Shown here: piece by piece, positions 14,744-24,488 of the stretch
Layout: the number at the start of each line of letters is the position of its first letter
Numbering within the stretch: position 1 is the stretch's first letter
Source of the DNA: CAYGWP01 sp964353455
Lineage (GTDB): Bacteria; Planctomycetota; Phycisphaerae; FEN-1346
NCBI GenBank assembly: GCA_964353455.1
Contig: CAYGWP010000332.1
Coordinates: 1-30,426 of the forward strand
Direction: 5' to 3'
DNA length: 30,426 nucleotides
The notes under the pieces: generated by a model
What the model was told of the DNA's origin: nothing
The model's database searches: none
The model's input: only the letters and a program-made list of their open reading frames with translations
Made by a program: the position numbers and the translations under genes

Positions 14744-17700
14744 TCAGCGGCGGTCGCCGCCGGCAAGGCATATCACCTTGCCATCAGTTGTGGATATATA
14801 GAGTCGTCCCGCGGCCGCCGCGATTCCGTCGAAGACCGGCGGGGCCGGGAGCGGATATTCGGCCAGTTTCTTTCCGTCGGCGGCGGAGACGGCCCAGAGG
14901 ACCGCCCCCTTTCGGCCCTCGAAGGAGGCGTACGGGTCGCCCTGCTCGGCCACGTCCGGCGGTCCCGAGACGAAGAGCGCAGCGCCCGCCGCAACCATCG
15001 CGCGGATGCGCACCGGCACCCACTGGAACCACAGCGGCGGCGCGGCCCGCGTGTAACCCATGCCCTTGTCGCGGTTGCGCGTCCGGGGGTCCAGCACGGG
15101 CTCGTTGCGGTTGTCGTCGGCGAAGAGTAGGTAGCCCGTCCTGCCGGGGGCAAATGTGGGGCTGTGGATATTTCTTGATGGATACGCCTCCACGGCGTAG
15201 GTCATCTTCGAGTCGGCGACAAGCAACTGCCCCGACTTGGCGGCAAGGTGCGCGATGTAGTAGCCCGGCCAGACCCGGGAATACATCCAGTAGGTGCGGT
15301 TGAAGTACGTGTCGTCGAGGAATCCGCCCGTGGCGAAGACGCGCAGGCCCAGCGTGCGGTCGCCCATCGGCCCCCGCAGGACGCCGAGCGACGGGAAGTC
15401 CGTGCCGCGCTTCTTCTCCATGCCCGCCTTGAAGATGCCCCCGTCCACGTACGGGGCCGCCTGGAGGTCCAGTGGTTTCGCCTCGCCGGAATCAGGGATG
15501 TACGGCGCCGGCTGCACGGCCAGGCTCGCGTCGAGTTTTATCTGACCCATGTAGATGAATTTTCCGTCGGTCACGAGGATGTCGGACCTCGTCCCCTCGA
15601 TGTGGAACGCCTCCAGGAACGGCGACTGCTGCCCCTCGCGGATCGGCTCCTGCGTCGTGGAGAGGCGGGCCTCGTGGAGTTTGCGGCCCGTGCGCGGGTC
15701 CAGGGCATAGACGTGGATGCCGCCGTCCAGGTAGGTCGAGCGGCCGGCGGTGGCGTACGCCGCGCCGCCCAAGATGAGCACGCTGCCGTGGACCGGCCAG
15801 GCCGATTCCAGCCGCCCGAATGCGCCGATGAGACGTTCCTCGGGCGCGGCACGGAACCGCCAGGCCAGGCGCCCGTCGGCGGCGCGGAGGCAATAGACCC
15901 ATCCGTCGGCGGCGCCGAAGAGGACGAGGCCATCGTGGATCGTGGGCGGCGAATCGATCGGGCCGCCGGCGGTGAATGACCAGAGCGCGCGGCCGTCGGC
16001 AGCATCGAAGGCCCGGACGGTGCAGGCGTCCTTCGCGGCCACCAGGAGCATCCCCCCGGCAACGACCGGCGGCGTCAACCGGCCGCCGATGGCCGCCTGC
16101 CACAGCGGCCGGACCTGCGCGGGAACCTCGGCCGTCGTCGAGCCGAGACGAGTGGAGTCATGGCGATACATCGGCCAGTCAGCCGTGCCGGCCGGCTGCG
16201 CCGCGGCGCCGCGGACTTCCTCGTACGCCGGGCCGCGCTCAAGGCGCGCGCCGTCGGTGGCGGCAGAGGCGGGACGCTGCGGCACGGGGCCGGGCGCAAG
16301 GGCCTTGAAGCCCGTCAGCAGGATGCCGCTGTAACAGAAGCACTGGCATGGAGGCGCGTAGAGGAGTCCGTTCGCCGGCATGATGCCGATGCCGCAGATA
16401 CCGCGGACCCAGTCGTTCCGCGTGTGGGACTGCGATGAGAGGCTCACGAACTCCGCCCCGCGGTTCTGCGTGATGATGAACCGCTCGGTCGCTTTGCTCC
16501 GGTAGCATCGCGGATGATGGCCGGCGCTGTACACGCTCGCGGCATCGACGGTCTTACGGACCTCGCCGGTGGCAAGGTCGTAGCCGACCACGCCCGCGCC
16601 CTGGACCTGCCACAGGAGTCCGTCGGCAACGAACAGTTCACCCCTGCGGCTCTTTGAGGCGTCGCGGTTCCAGAGCGTCTTGCCGGTGTCGATGGAGACC
16701 GCCGAGAGTCCGCGGCCCGACAGAAGATACGCGGCGGGGCCGTGGACGATGAGGTTTCGCCCCGCCTGCAACTTCAGGACGTCATCCTGCTGAGACTTGC
16801 CGGCCACGCGCCACGCCTCGGCGCCGGTCTTGGAATCGAGGGCGACGACGTCATCGCCGGCCATGAACAGGACGCGCTTTGCGCCGATGGCCGTTGTGCC
16901 GTGAACCAGTCCGGGCGCCTTTGCCTGCCAGAGCGGTTCGAGGGTGTCGGACCGGGCGCCGATGAGCGTGGCCCCGCCGCCTCCGCCACCCCTCCTTCCG
17001 CCGCCTGCGCCGGATGCGACGGCGACCACGAGCCCTTCGCCGCAGAGGATTTCGTTCGTGCCCTTCGCGGCGTCGAGGGTGCGAAGGGTCTTGCCCGTGG
17101 CGGCGTCCAGGGCCGTCAAGACCCCCGCCTCGCCCAGGGGAAGAAAGAGCCTCTCGCCATCGGCCACCAGGCATCGCGGGTGCGTGCCTTTCCCGAACCC
17201 GCCACCCGCGCCCTCCTGCATCCAGTCCGGTAGAGGCTGCTTCCACAGCAGGATGCCGCTGAATGCATCGCGGGCCGCAAGGAACCACTTCGACGGCATC
17301 GAGTAGATGCCGGGCTGCCCCTCGTCCACGACGTAGAAGATGCGGCCGCGGGCCGTCACCAGGGCGCTGATGCTCGAGACCATCTCGTGGCCGCGCGACC
17401 ACAGGGGATCGGCCACCCACTGCATCCGCTGGGGCGGCCCGACGAGCGTGTCTTTCGCGACGGCGTTGTTGTCGGCCCCGTGGAGGAAGTGAGTCCACTC
17501 GTCCATCTGCTGCGGCCAGGGTTTGACGGTTTTTTTCCCCCCAATGTACGCCACGCCCAGCGGCGCGAGGACACGCATCACCTCATCCATCGGGACCTTG
17601 CCGAGGTCCTCGGCCACCAACAGGCTCACGATGTTCGCGGCGTACGGCAGGCGCGCCGGGTCCGTCCACTGGACAACCGAGACCGGGCCGTAGATGCCAA

Positions 17701-17944
17701 GCGACTGGATGTGGGCGCGGGCCTTCTCGACGTTGGCCGGGTCGGCGTCGAGGCCGTGAACGATGTAACTCTCGCCCGCCCGCAGTGCGGCGGTCAGTTT
17801 CCCGTCGCCGCAGCCGAGGTGGACCACCACTCCGCCCTTGACCCCTGTGGCCTGGAGGATGGCCTCGGCGCTTTCCGCGCGCAGTTGCGGGGCCAAGGCG
17901 CCGAGCGCCAGCAGCACAACCGCGCACAGTTTCAGCAGTCTCAT
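14744..17944 (-). CDS. Exported methyltransferase-like/PQQ-like propeller protein, paralog 4 (last in operon)
   Basis: The 1066-residue product has a signal peptide (1-23). A class I SAM-methyltransferase-like domain spans about 27-145: loop VHLGCGDGKLT (41-51), acidic strand end HGLDADPANVEKAR (63-76) and RVLAPLGVAYI (124-134). A linker begins with WTHFLHGADNNAVAKDT. A first PQQ/BamB-like propeller follows to about 550, with ALDAATGKT and ALDSKTGAEAW repeats. It contains H476-H477 and C480 in GHHPRCYR, and C533, C535 and C537 in PPCQCFCYSG. A second propeller starts at DWPMYRHD (589-596) and ends FDGIAAAAGRLYIS. A glycine-rich insert lies near 313-324. The start is one base after the upstream stop (TAACATG) with GGAGGG overlapping, so it is translationally coupled. 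The propellers probably bind protein or glycan; no PQQ-dehydrogenase active-site signature is evident. Confidence 0.88.
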   Translation of the reverse strand: MRLLKLCAVVLLALGALAPQLRAESAEAILQATGVKGGVVVHLGCGDGKLTAALRAGESYIVHGLDADPANVEKARAHIQSLGIYGPVSVVQWTDPARLPYAANIVSLLVAEDLGKVPMDEVMRVLAPLGVAYIGGKKTVKPWPQQMDEWTHFLHGADNNAVAKDTLVGPPQRMQWVADPLWSRGHEMVSSISALVTARGRIFYVVDEGQPGIYSMPSKWFLAARDAFSGILLWKQPLPDWMQEGAGGGFGKGTHPRCLVADGERLFLPLGEAGVLTALDAATGKTLRTLDAAKGTNEILCGEGLVVAVASGAGGGRRGGGGGGATLIGARSDTLEPLWQAKAPGLVHGTTAIGAKRVLFMAGDDVVALDSKTGAEAWRVAGKSQQDDVLKLQAGRNLIVHGPAAYLLSGRGLSAVSIDTGKTLWNRDASKSRRGELFVADGLLWQVQGAGVVGYDLATGEVRKTVDAASVYSAGHHPRCYRSKATERFIITQNRGAEFVSLSSQSHTRNDWVRGICGIGIMPANGLLYAPPCQCFCYSGILLTGFKALAPGPVPQRPASAATDGARLERGPAYEEVRGAAAQPAGTADWPMYRHDSTRLGSTTAEVPAQVRPLWQAAIGGRLTPPVVAGGMLLVAAKDACTVRAFDAADGRALWSFTAGGPIDSPPTIHDGLVLFGAADGWVYCLRAADGRLAWRFRAAPEERLIGAFGRLESAWPVHGSVLILGGAAYATAGRSTYLDGGIHVYALDPRTGRKLHEARLSTTQEPIREGQQSPFLEAFHIEGTRSDILVTDGKFIYMGQIKLDASLAVQPAPYIPDSGEAKPLDLQAAPYVDGGIFKAGMEKKRGTDFPSLGVLRGPMGDRTLGLRVFATGGFLDDTYFNRTYWMYSRVWPGYYIAHLAAKSGQLLVADSKMTYAVEAYPSRNIHSPTFAPGRTGYLLFADDNRNEPVLDPRTRNRDKGMGYTRAAPPLWFQWVPVRIRAMVAAGAALFVSGPPDVAEQGDPYASFEGRKGAVLWAVSAADGKKLAEYPLPAPPVFDGIAAAAGRLYISTTDGKVICLAGGDRR

Positions 17945-17945
17945 G

Positions 17946-20900
17946 TTACCGCCCTCCCATGCAGATCACGTTTCCGTTCTTGAGGCTGATGAAGAGCCGG
18001 CCCCCGGCCGCCGACATTCCGTCGAACACAGGCGGCTGATCGAGTTTGTACTCGGCCAGGGTCTTGCCATCGGCGGCGGAGACGACGCACAGGACGCCGC
18101 CTTTGCGTCCCTCGAACGCATCAAGGGCCTCGGCCGGGTTCTTGAAGAAGAAACCTTCCTCGGCCTTCTGCCCCAGGTCCGGCGTGCCGGCCACAACCAG
18201 GCGGTCCGACGCCAGCACCATGGCGCGGACCGTCACGGGGAACGGCTGCGTCCACAGGTCTGTCCTTCCCGACGGTTCGGCGGCCTTGCCCTTCTTTGCG
18301 GCCTTGCCGCCCGCAGGCTTCGCGCCGGCATCCGCGCCGGGCGCCTGAGCCTTGGCCGCCATCGTCTGTGCGAACAGATGATACGTCTCGGCCTTGTGCC
18401 CGACGGGGCCGCCGGAATACTGCGTCTTCCCATAGCCGTAATAGACGTTCTTGTCGAAAGACAGGATTCGTCCTGCGGGGACGCGGTTGCCCGCCTCGGC
18501 CCATCTGCCCCAGCCCGCGCCGACATCCGTGCCGACCACCCAGTAGGAGCGGACGAACCACTCCTCGCCCAGTAGCCCCGTCGGCTGAAACAGGTGCGGC
18601 TTCTTCTCCGACAACTGCTTGGCGGCGCGGTCGAAGCGGAGGTGCTTCATGAAGACCGAGTCGCCGTCGCCCACCAGGACATCGGAGAGCGTCCCTTCCA
18701 TGTCGAAACTGCCGCGCACTTCCTCGCCGGCCTGCTTGCCGGTCACGGGGTCGCGGTCGAAAATCCGGGTCTGGGAGAGAACATCGCCTGTTGCAGGGTT
18801 GATGCGGAAGAGCGTTATGCCGCCGTCCACGTAGGACGAACGTCCGGCGGTGGCATACAGTTCGTCATTCTGCACCAAAACGGCGCCGTGAACGGGCCAC
18901 GCCGACTCCAGTTGTCCGTAGCACCCGATAAGCCGCTCCTCGGGCGCGGCCCGCAGGCGCCAGGCCAGGGCGCCGTCTGAAGCGCGAAGGCAGTACACCC
19001 ATCCGTCGGCCGAACCGAACAGCACAGACCCTTTGTGGATCGTCGGGGCGCTATCGACCCTTCCGCCTGCCGTGCAGGTCCAGATCGTCCTGCCGCTGTC
19101 GGCCGCAAGGGCGTACACAGTATGTGCATCGGTCGATGCGACAAACACCTTTCCGTCAGCGATGACGGACTGCGTCAGCCTGCCCCCGACGGGCGTTGAC
19201 CATGCCGCCTGGAGCGATGCGGGAATCGTGGTGGATATGGCGCCGCTTCGCTGCACGTCATGACGGTACATCGGCCACTGGCCGCCGTCCTGGGCGCCCG
19301 CTTCCGGCCCCGATGGCCGGCCGTAGGCGGGGCCTTTTTCGAGGACCTTGCCGCCGGCGTCCGCGGCCGCGCCCTCGGCCTTCACCCTTTTCGAGGCCAG
19401 CGCGACGAAGCCCTGCAACTTGGTCCGCGAGAAACATGCGCAGGAATTCGAGGGCGCATACAGAAGCCCGTTGCACGGCAGGATACCGTACTGACAGTCG
19501 CCCCGAACCCAACTGTTGTTGCCCAGCCAGCCTTCGGTAAGGCTGAGGAACTCCACCCCCGACCTGCCCATGAGGATGTACCGCTCCGTCGCCTTCTCGC
19601 GATAGCAGCGGTGATGGGCCATACCCACCGGATCGCCCTTGTTCGGGACATCCCTCTTGATCTCTCCTGTACTCAGGTCCCGCCCTTGCGACAGGCTCCC
19701 TCCCGCCCACACGAGTTCCTGCGCAACGAACACATCCACGGGCGAGTTGTATCCCTCGCTACAGGCGGCGGACCACAGTTCCTTGCCGGTATCGGCCGCG
19801 TAGGCGCGGAGGGTGTTCCTTGCGGTGCGCGGTATGCCGTCAACATTCCATCCGTCCACGCCCCACAGGATGGTTCCCTGGCTGGCCTGGGCCTGATCGC
19901 CCTTTGCGTCGGCCACGTTCCGATCGGCAAGAAGAACGATGCCGTCATGGACGACCAGCGTGGGGGCGGACCACGCATAACGGGCCGCGGGCGTCGCGCG
20001 CGGGTTCGTCCACCTCTCCACACCCGACCGGGCATCGAGACACACGACGCCGGCCGTGCTCTGGTAGAACACGCGGCCGCCGCTGACCGCCAGGGTCTGC
20101 GGCAGGATGAACTCGTTTTTCGGCGGCTCTTTCTTCCAGAGGAGCCTGGCCGTCGCCGCATCGTATGCCGCAACATACCGGAAATTGGTGGGCGCCGGTT
20201 CGCCACGCCGGCTCAGGCCGCTGCCCGCCTGCTTCACTTCGGAGGTCCCGACCACCAGGTAAAGGACGCCCTTGTCGCACACGATTTCTTCCGCGCACCC
20301 GGTGCCGGGATAGGTGCGAAGCGTTTTTCCGGTGGCGGCATCGAGCGCCGTGACGGGGGCGTCGAGGCCCAGCATCACATAGACTTCATCGCCGACCGCC
20401 ACAAGCCTGCGCGGAAGATGAGTGGGACCGGAGCGGAAGTGCCGCAGATGATCGGTCCAGACCGGGATGTCCAGATTCCAGAGCGGCACGCCGCTGAAGG
20501 CATCGCACGCCACGAGTTTCCACGCTGCCGGAAACCGGAGCGATGCCAGTTGCCCCTCATCGACAATCGAGAAGATGCGGCCCGATGCCGACACCACGGC
20601 GCTGATGCCGGAGAGTTCCTCGTGGCTTCGCGTCCACCGCGGACCGCCGACCCACTGAAGATGATTGGGCGGGCCGACGACCGTGTCCGCGGCCACGGCG
20701 TTGTTGTCCGGGCCGTGCAGGAAGTGCGTCCACTGGTCGATCTCCTTCGGCCACGGCTTGACGGTCTTCTTCCCCCCGATGTACGCCACGCCCAGCGGCG
20801 CGAGGACTCTTATCACCTCATCCATCAGGACCTTACCGCGGTCCTCCGCGACCAGGAGGCTCACCATGTTCTCGGCGTACGGCAGGCGCGCCGGGTCGGA

Positions 20901-21260
20901 CCACTTCGCGATCGAGACCGGGCCGTAGATGCCGAGCGACCGGATGTAGGCGCGAGCCTTCTCGACGTTGGCGGCGTCGGCGTCGAGGCCGTGGACGATA
21001 TAACTCTCGTTCGCCCGCAGCGCGGCGGTCAACTTGCCGTCGCCGCAGCCCACGTGGGCGACCAGGCCGCCCTTAACGCCCGTGGCTGCCAGGATCCCTG
21101 AGGCGTCCGCCGCCTGAGACTCGCCGACCGCGGCCGCCGCAGGCAACCATACAAAGAGGGCCACAATGGCGATGAGGGGCTGCATGGCTTTTCTGCTCAG
21201 CGTCCAGCCTGTGCTATCAACAGCGGTTGGCCGGCTTCTATACTTCGGAACCGCGGTCAT
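17946..21260 (-). CDS. Exported methyltransferase-like/PQQ-like propeller protein, paralog 3
   Basis: The product is 1104 residues if started at ATG 21260, which overlaps the upstream stop (ATGA) and has AAAGGAG upstream. A start at 21185 (MQPLIAIVALFVWLPAAAA) would give a cleaner signal peptide but has no good ribosome-binding site. Numbering from 21260, the glycine loop GCGDG is at 71-75 and HGLDADAANVEKA follows. The first propeller carries H549-H550 and C552 in AHHRCYREKATERYI, and C607 and C609 in SNSCACFSR. A second propeller begins at QWPMYRHD. A Lys/Ala/Gly-rich low-complexity insert (KPAGGKAAKKGKAA) lies near the end. It is closest to paralog 2: both have a longer segment before the HHxRC motif (SPVDVFVAQELVW / QPDVFVVNGMVW). 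The role is unknown; it is expected outside the cytoplasm. Confidence 0.86.
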   Translation of the reverse strand: MTAVPKYRSRPTAVDSTGWTLSRKAMQPLIAIVALFVWLPAAAAVGESQAADASGILAATGVKGGLVAHVGCGDGKLTAALRANESYIVHGLDADAANVEKARAYIRSLGIYGPVSIAKWSDPARLPYAENMVSLLVAEDRGKVLMDEVIRVLAPLGVAYIGGKKTVKPWPKEIDQWTHFLHGPDNNAVAADTVVGPPNHLQWVGGPRWTRSHEELSGISAVVSASGRIFSIVDEGQLASLRFPAAWKLVACDAFSGVPLWNLDIPVWTDHLRHFRSGPTHLPRRLVAVGDEVYVMLGLDAPVTALDAATGKTLRTYPGTGCAEEIVCDKGVLYLVVGTSEVKQAGSGLSRRGEPAPTNFRYVAAYDAATARLLWKKEPPKNEFILPQTLAVSGGRVFYQSTAGVVCLDARSGVERWTNPRATPAARYAWSAPTLVVHDGIVLLADRNVADAKGDQAQASQGTILWGVDGWNVDGIPRTARNTLRAYAADTGKELWSAACSEGYNSPVDVFVAQELVWAGGSLSQGRDLSTGEIKRDVPNKGDPVGMAHHRCYREKATERYILMGRSGVEFLSLTEGWLGNNSWVRGDCQYGILPCNGLLYAPSNSCACFSRTKLQGFVALASKRVKAEGAAADAGGKVLEKGPAYGRPSGPEAGAQDGGQWPMYRHDVQRSGAISTTIPASLQAAWSTPVGGRLTQSVIADGKVFVASTDAHTVYALAADSGRTIWTCTAGGRVDSAPTIHKGSVLFGSADGWVYCLRASDGALAWRLRAAPEERLIGCYGQLESAWPVHGAVLVQNDELYATAGRSSYVDGGITLFRINPATGDVLSQTRIFDRDPVTGKQAGEEVRGSFDMEGTLSDVLVGDGDSVFMKHLRFDRAAKQLSEKKPHLFQPTGLLGEEWFVRSYWVVGTDVGAGWGRWAEAGNRVPAGRILSFDKNVYYGYGKTQYSGGPVGHKAETYHLFAQTMAAKAQAPGADAGAKPAGGKAAKKGKAAEPSGRTDLWTQPFPVTVRAMVLASDRLVVAGTPDLGQKAEEGFFFKNPAEALDAFEGRKGGVLCVVSAADGKTLAEYKLDQPPVFDGMSAAGGRLFISLKNGNVICMGGR

Positions 21261-24200
21261 TGCCCCTCTCCTTTGAAGCATACGATCCCGCCATTGGCGA
21301 GCGCCACGTAAAGCCGGCCCGTGACCGCCGCCATGCCGTCCCACACAGGAGGCGCATCAAGCCGGCACTCGAAAAGTTTCTTGCCGTCGGCCGCGGCAAA
21401 GGCGGCCAGCACGCCGCCCTTGCGTCCTTCCCACGCCCCGTACGGGTCCTTCGGATCGACAACGTCCGGCGACCCGGCCGCGAACAGCGTATCTCCGGCG
21501 AGCACCATGGCCGTGATACGGATGGGAACACGCTCCTCCCAGACGGCGCTGGAGTTTGCCGGCTCCTTCGCGGCCTTCTTCGCCTTGCCGCCGCCCGCTT
21601 TGGCAGCAGACCCCGAGAGCGAACTGCATATCAGGCGGTAGCCTTCGCCGCCCCGCCTGAAGACCGTCTCACGGCTCCGCGAGGGATAGATTTCCACCCC
21701 GTACGCCGCATCCTTGCCCATGACCATGACGCCGCTCGTCTCGAACCCGCCGACTTTCCAGAACGTCCGATTGAACCAACTCTGGTCCAGATAGCCGGCC
21801 GTCGTGTACAGGTGTCGGCCGCCGCGCTCCTCTGCTCCCGACACCTCCATCTGCCGGATGAAGACGCCCGCACCGTCCGTCGCCGGTATGTCGTTCAGGA
21901 ACCCGGGGATCTTGTTCGGGCCTTCCTTGATCATCTTGCCCGTGTTCGGGTCGGGACTATAGACGGTCTGCTCCTTGGCAACCTGGCCTGTGGCCGGATC
22001 GACCGCGTAAACGCGGATGCCGCCATCGAGGTACGATGACCGCCCGGCCGCAAACCAGCATTTGTCCTGATGCACGAGGACGCTGCCCGGGACGGGCCAC
22101 GGGGACTCGAGTTGATCGAACGCAATGACTCGCCGGTCGGCGGGCGCTGCGCGGAACCGCCAGACAATCGCCCCGTCCGACGCACGCAGGCAATAGACCC
22201 AGCCGTCGGCGGACCCGAAGATGGCCAAACCCTTATGGACGGTGGGCGGGGAATCAACGCGAGCCCCCACGACGCAGTTCCAGAGTCGCGCGCCGCTGCC
22301 GGCGTCCAGCGCGTGCACCGTGTGGGCATCGCCTTCGGCCACAAAGACTTTGTCTTCGGCGACCACGATGCCGGTGAGCCGGGCGCCGACGCTCGTTTTC
22401 CAGGCTGGTGTGAGCGCCGCACCGACGACCGCTTCCGTCGCCCCACTCCGGCGGCCGTCATGACGGTACGTCGGCCAGCAGGATGCAAGGTCGATCCCGG
22501 AAGGGCGCCCACCGGCGGGTTGTCCGTACGCCGGACCTCTCTGGAGCCTCTCGCCGGCCGGCCCTATCGGCGACTGGGCCTGTCCCCCAGGTTCCACTGC
22601 CGACGCCAGCGCGAAGAACCCGCTCAGTTTCGCCTCGATGTAGCACCCGCACGGGTGCGGCGCGACGTACAGCAGGCCGTTGCACGGCAGATACCCGAAC
22701 AGGCACCCGCTGCGCACCCAGTGGTTCAGGTAGTTCTCTCCGGAGGCGAGGTTGACGAACTCCACGCCCCTGCGGCACGACATCAGGAACTGCTCGGTGC
22801 TCCGGTTCCGGTAGCAGCGGTGATGGTGCTCGACGTCGAAGATTTCCTTCGTCGAGATCCGCTTCCGTGCCTCTCCGGTCCGGAGGTCCAGCCCCTGGAT
22901 GGCGTAATCGACGTTGGCGGTGTTCTTCGCCCGGAGGCCGCCTGGAGCATTCCCAACCAACTCGGCCTGGGCATGCTCGTGGTCCCACACCATGCCGTTG
23001 ACGACGAACACATCCGGTTGCGTATCGTGGCCCCATGCCCCATAGGCATGCTTCCACATCATGTTACCGCTCTTGGCGTCGAAGGCATAGAGCGTGCCCG
23101 GCATGGTGTGGTAGGTGTGTACCGCGTTGGGCTCCGGCTGGGCCAGCAGCACGACGCCATCATGGTAAACCATCACGGTCAGGCGGTACTCGAATACCCC
23201 GAACCCGCGATACACGTCCCGCACGGCATCCTGTGGCAGCGCAGGACGGTCGATGCGCCAGAGTTGTTTTCCGGTGTCCAGTTCCAGGCTCTGGATGGCA
23301 TCTTCGGTCAGCAGGAAGATCTGGCCGTCGCCTGCGGCCAGTTCCAGCCGGCCGAAGGGGTCCTTCCCCAGGGTGGCGGTGACGGCGGCAAACCCGCCTT
23401 TCTTCCAGAGGAGGCGGCCGGTCTCAGCGTCAAGGACGCAGACCTGCTTTTCGGGCGGGTGTCCGTCCTCGGCGCGGCGCTGGTTCAGGGAGACGACCAG
23501 CCGACCGGCTGTGAAGAGAATCTCATCGGCGCCGGCCGTCTCAGCATAGACCCGCCGCTCGCGGCCGGTTGCGGCGTCGAGGGCCGTCACCGGCGCGGCT
23601 GCCCCCAGCGTGACATAGACCGTGTCTCCGACGGCCACCAGGCGCCTGCTCACGTGCGGGGGCATGGTGAACCGTCCGCCGCTGTCGGGCGTGCCGCTGA
23701 AGTTGGCCGAGCCCCACTGCGGCACGTCGCGCTTCCACAGCAGGACGCCGCTGAAGGCATCGCGTGCCACGATCCGCCAGTTGCTGGGGACTGTGCCGTC
23801 AACGCCGGTCAGCGTCTCGTCGAAGATGTAGAACAGCCGGCCGCCGGCCGAAACCATTGCGCTCGTGCTGGGCGTCCAACCGTGACTGCGTGCCCAGAGC
23901 GGCCCGGCCGTCCAGCGGATGCAGCGGGGCGGCCCGACCACAGTGTCCGCGGCCACGGCGTTGCCGCCGGCATCGTGCAGCGAGTGCGTCCACTGGTCGA
24001 TGTCTTTCGGCCACGGCTTGACGGTCTTCTTACCCCCGATGTACGCCACGCCCAGCGGCGCGAGGACCCGCATCACCTCGCCCTCTGGAATCTGAGATTG
24101 CGGATCTGAAATCACCAGCAGGTTGACAAGGTTGTCGGCGTACGGAAGGCGCGCGGGATCCTTCCACTCGGCGACCGAAACCGGGCCGTAGATGCCGAGC

Positions 24201-24463
24201 GACCGGATGTGGGCGCGGGCCTTCTCGACGTTGGCGGCGTCGGCGTCGAGGCCGTGGACGAGGTAACTCTCGTTCGCCCGCAGCGCGGCGGTCAACTTCC
24301 CGTCGCCGCAGCCCACGTGGACCACGAGGCCGCCCTTGACGCCCGCAGTCTCGAGAATCTGCGGAGCCCGCGACTGTTCTGCCGACTCCCCTGCCGCCGA
24401 CACAGTGCTCCAAAGGAACACCGGGAGAAGAACGAGGATCATGACGCCTCTTGCCTGCCTCAT
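21257..24463 (-). CDS. Exported methyltransferase-like/PQQ-like propeller protein, paralog 2
   Basis: The product is 1068 residues from ATG 24463, chosen because GGAG lies six bases upstream and a signal peptide follows (MRQARGVMILVLLPVFLWSTVSA). In-frame ATGs at 24475 and 24529 are alternatives; the latter lies inside the previous gene. The methyltransferase-like loop GCGDG is at 51-55. The segment NLLVAEDLGKVPMDEV of paralogs 1 and 4 is here NLLVISDPQSQIPEGEV, one codon longer and encoded by a short AT-richer repeat. The first propeller carries H546-H548 and C550 in EHHHRCYR, and C605 and C607 in PHPCGCYIE. The second propeller begins at CWPTYRHD. An Ala/Lys/Gly-rich insert (AAKAGGGKAKKAAKE) lies near the C-terminus. 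Altered acidic residues may reduce any catalysis in this copy. Confidence 0.87.
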   Translation of the reverse strand: MRQARGVMILVLLPVFLWSTVSAAGESAEQSRAPQILETAGVKGGLVVHVGCGDGKLTAALRANESYLVHGLDADAANVEKARAHIRSLGIYGPVSVAEWKDPARLPYADNLVNLLVISDPQSQIPEGEVMRVLAPLGVAYIGGKKTVKPWPKDIDQWTHSLHDAGGNAVAADTVVGPPRCIRWTAGPLWARSHGWTPSTSAMVSAGGRLFYIFDETLTGVDGTVPSNWRIVARDAFSGVLLWKRDVPQWGSANFSGTPDSGGRFTMPPHVSRRLVAVGDTVYVTLGAAAPVTALDAATGRERRVYAETAGADEILFTAGRLVVSLNQRRAEDGHPPEKQVCVLDAETGRLLWKKGGFAAVTATLGKDPFGRLELAAGDGQIFLLTEDAIQSLELDTGKQLWRIDRPALPQDAVRDVYRGFGVFEYRLTVMVYHDGVVLLAQPEPNAVHTYHTMPGTLYAFDAKSGNMMWKHAYGAWGHDTQPDVFVVNGMVWDHEHAQAELVGNAPGGLRAKNTANVDYAIQGLDLRTGEARKRISTKEIFDVEHHHRCYRNRSTEQFLMSCRRGVEFVNLASGENYLNHWVRSGCLFGYLPCNGLLYVAPHPCGCYIEAKLSGFFALASAVEPGGQAQSPIGPAGERLQRGPAYGQPAGGRPSGIDLASCWPTYRHDGRRSGATEAVVGAALTPAWKTSVGARLTGIVVAEDKVFVAEGDAHTVHALDAGSGARLWNCVVGARVDSPPTVHKGLAIFGSADGWVYCLRASDGAIVWRFRAAPADRRVIAFDQLESPWPVPGSVLVHQDKCWFAAGRSSYLDGGIRVYAVDPATGQVAKEQTVYSPDPNTGKMIKEGPNKIPGFLNDIPATDGAGVFIRQMEVSGAEERGGRHLYTTAGYLDQSWFNRTFWKVGGFETSGVMVMGKDAAYGVEIYPSRSRETVFRRGGEGYRLICSSLSGSAAKAGGGKAKKAAKEPANSSAVWEERVPIRITAMVLAGDTLFAAGSPDVVDPKDPYGAWEGRKGGVLAAFAAADGKKLFECRLDAPPVWDGMAAVTGRLYVALANGGIVCFKGEGQ
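24090..24113. repeat. Short AT-richer repeat inside the paralog 2 methyltransferase-like domain
   Basis: Units atctgagatt (24090-24099) and atctgaaatc (24104-24113) repeat with a 14-bp period. Their composition stands out from the GC-rich gene around them. They encode the divergent ISDPQSQIPEG segment absent from the other three paralogs, consistent with a small in-frame insertion or replacement. Confidence 0.45.
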
Positions 24464-24488
24464 CGCATGCTCCATCCTGAGTACGTTT

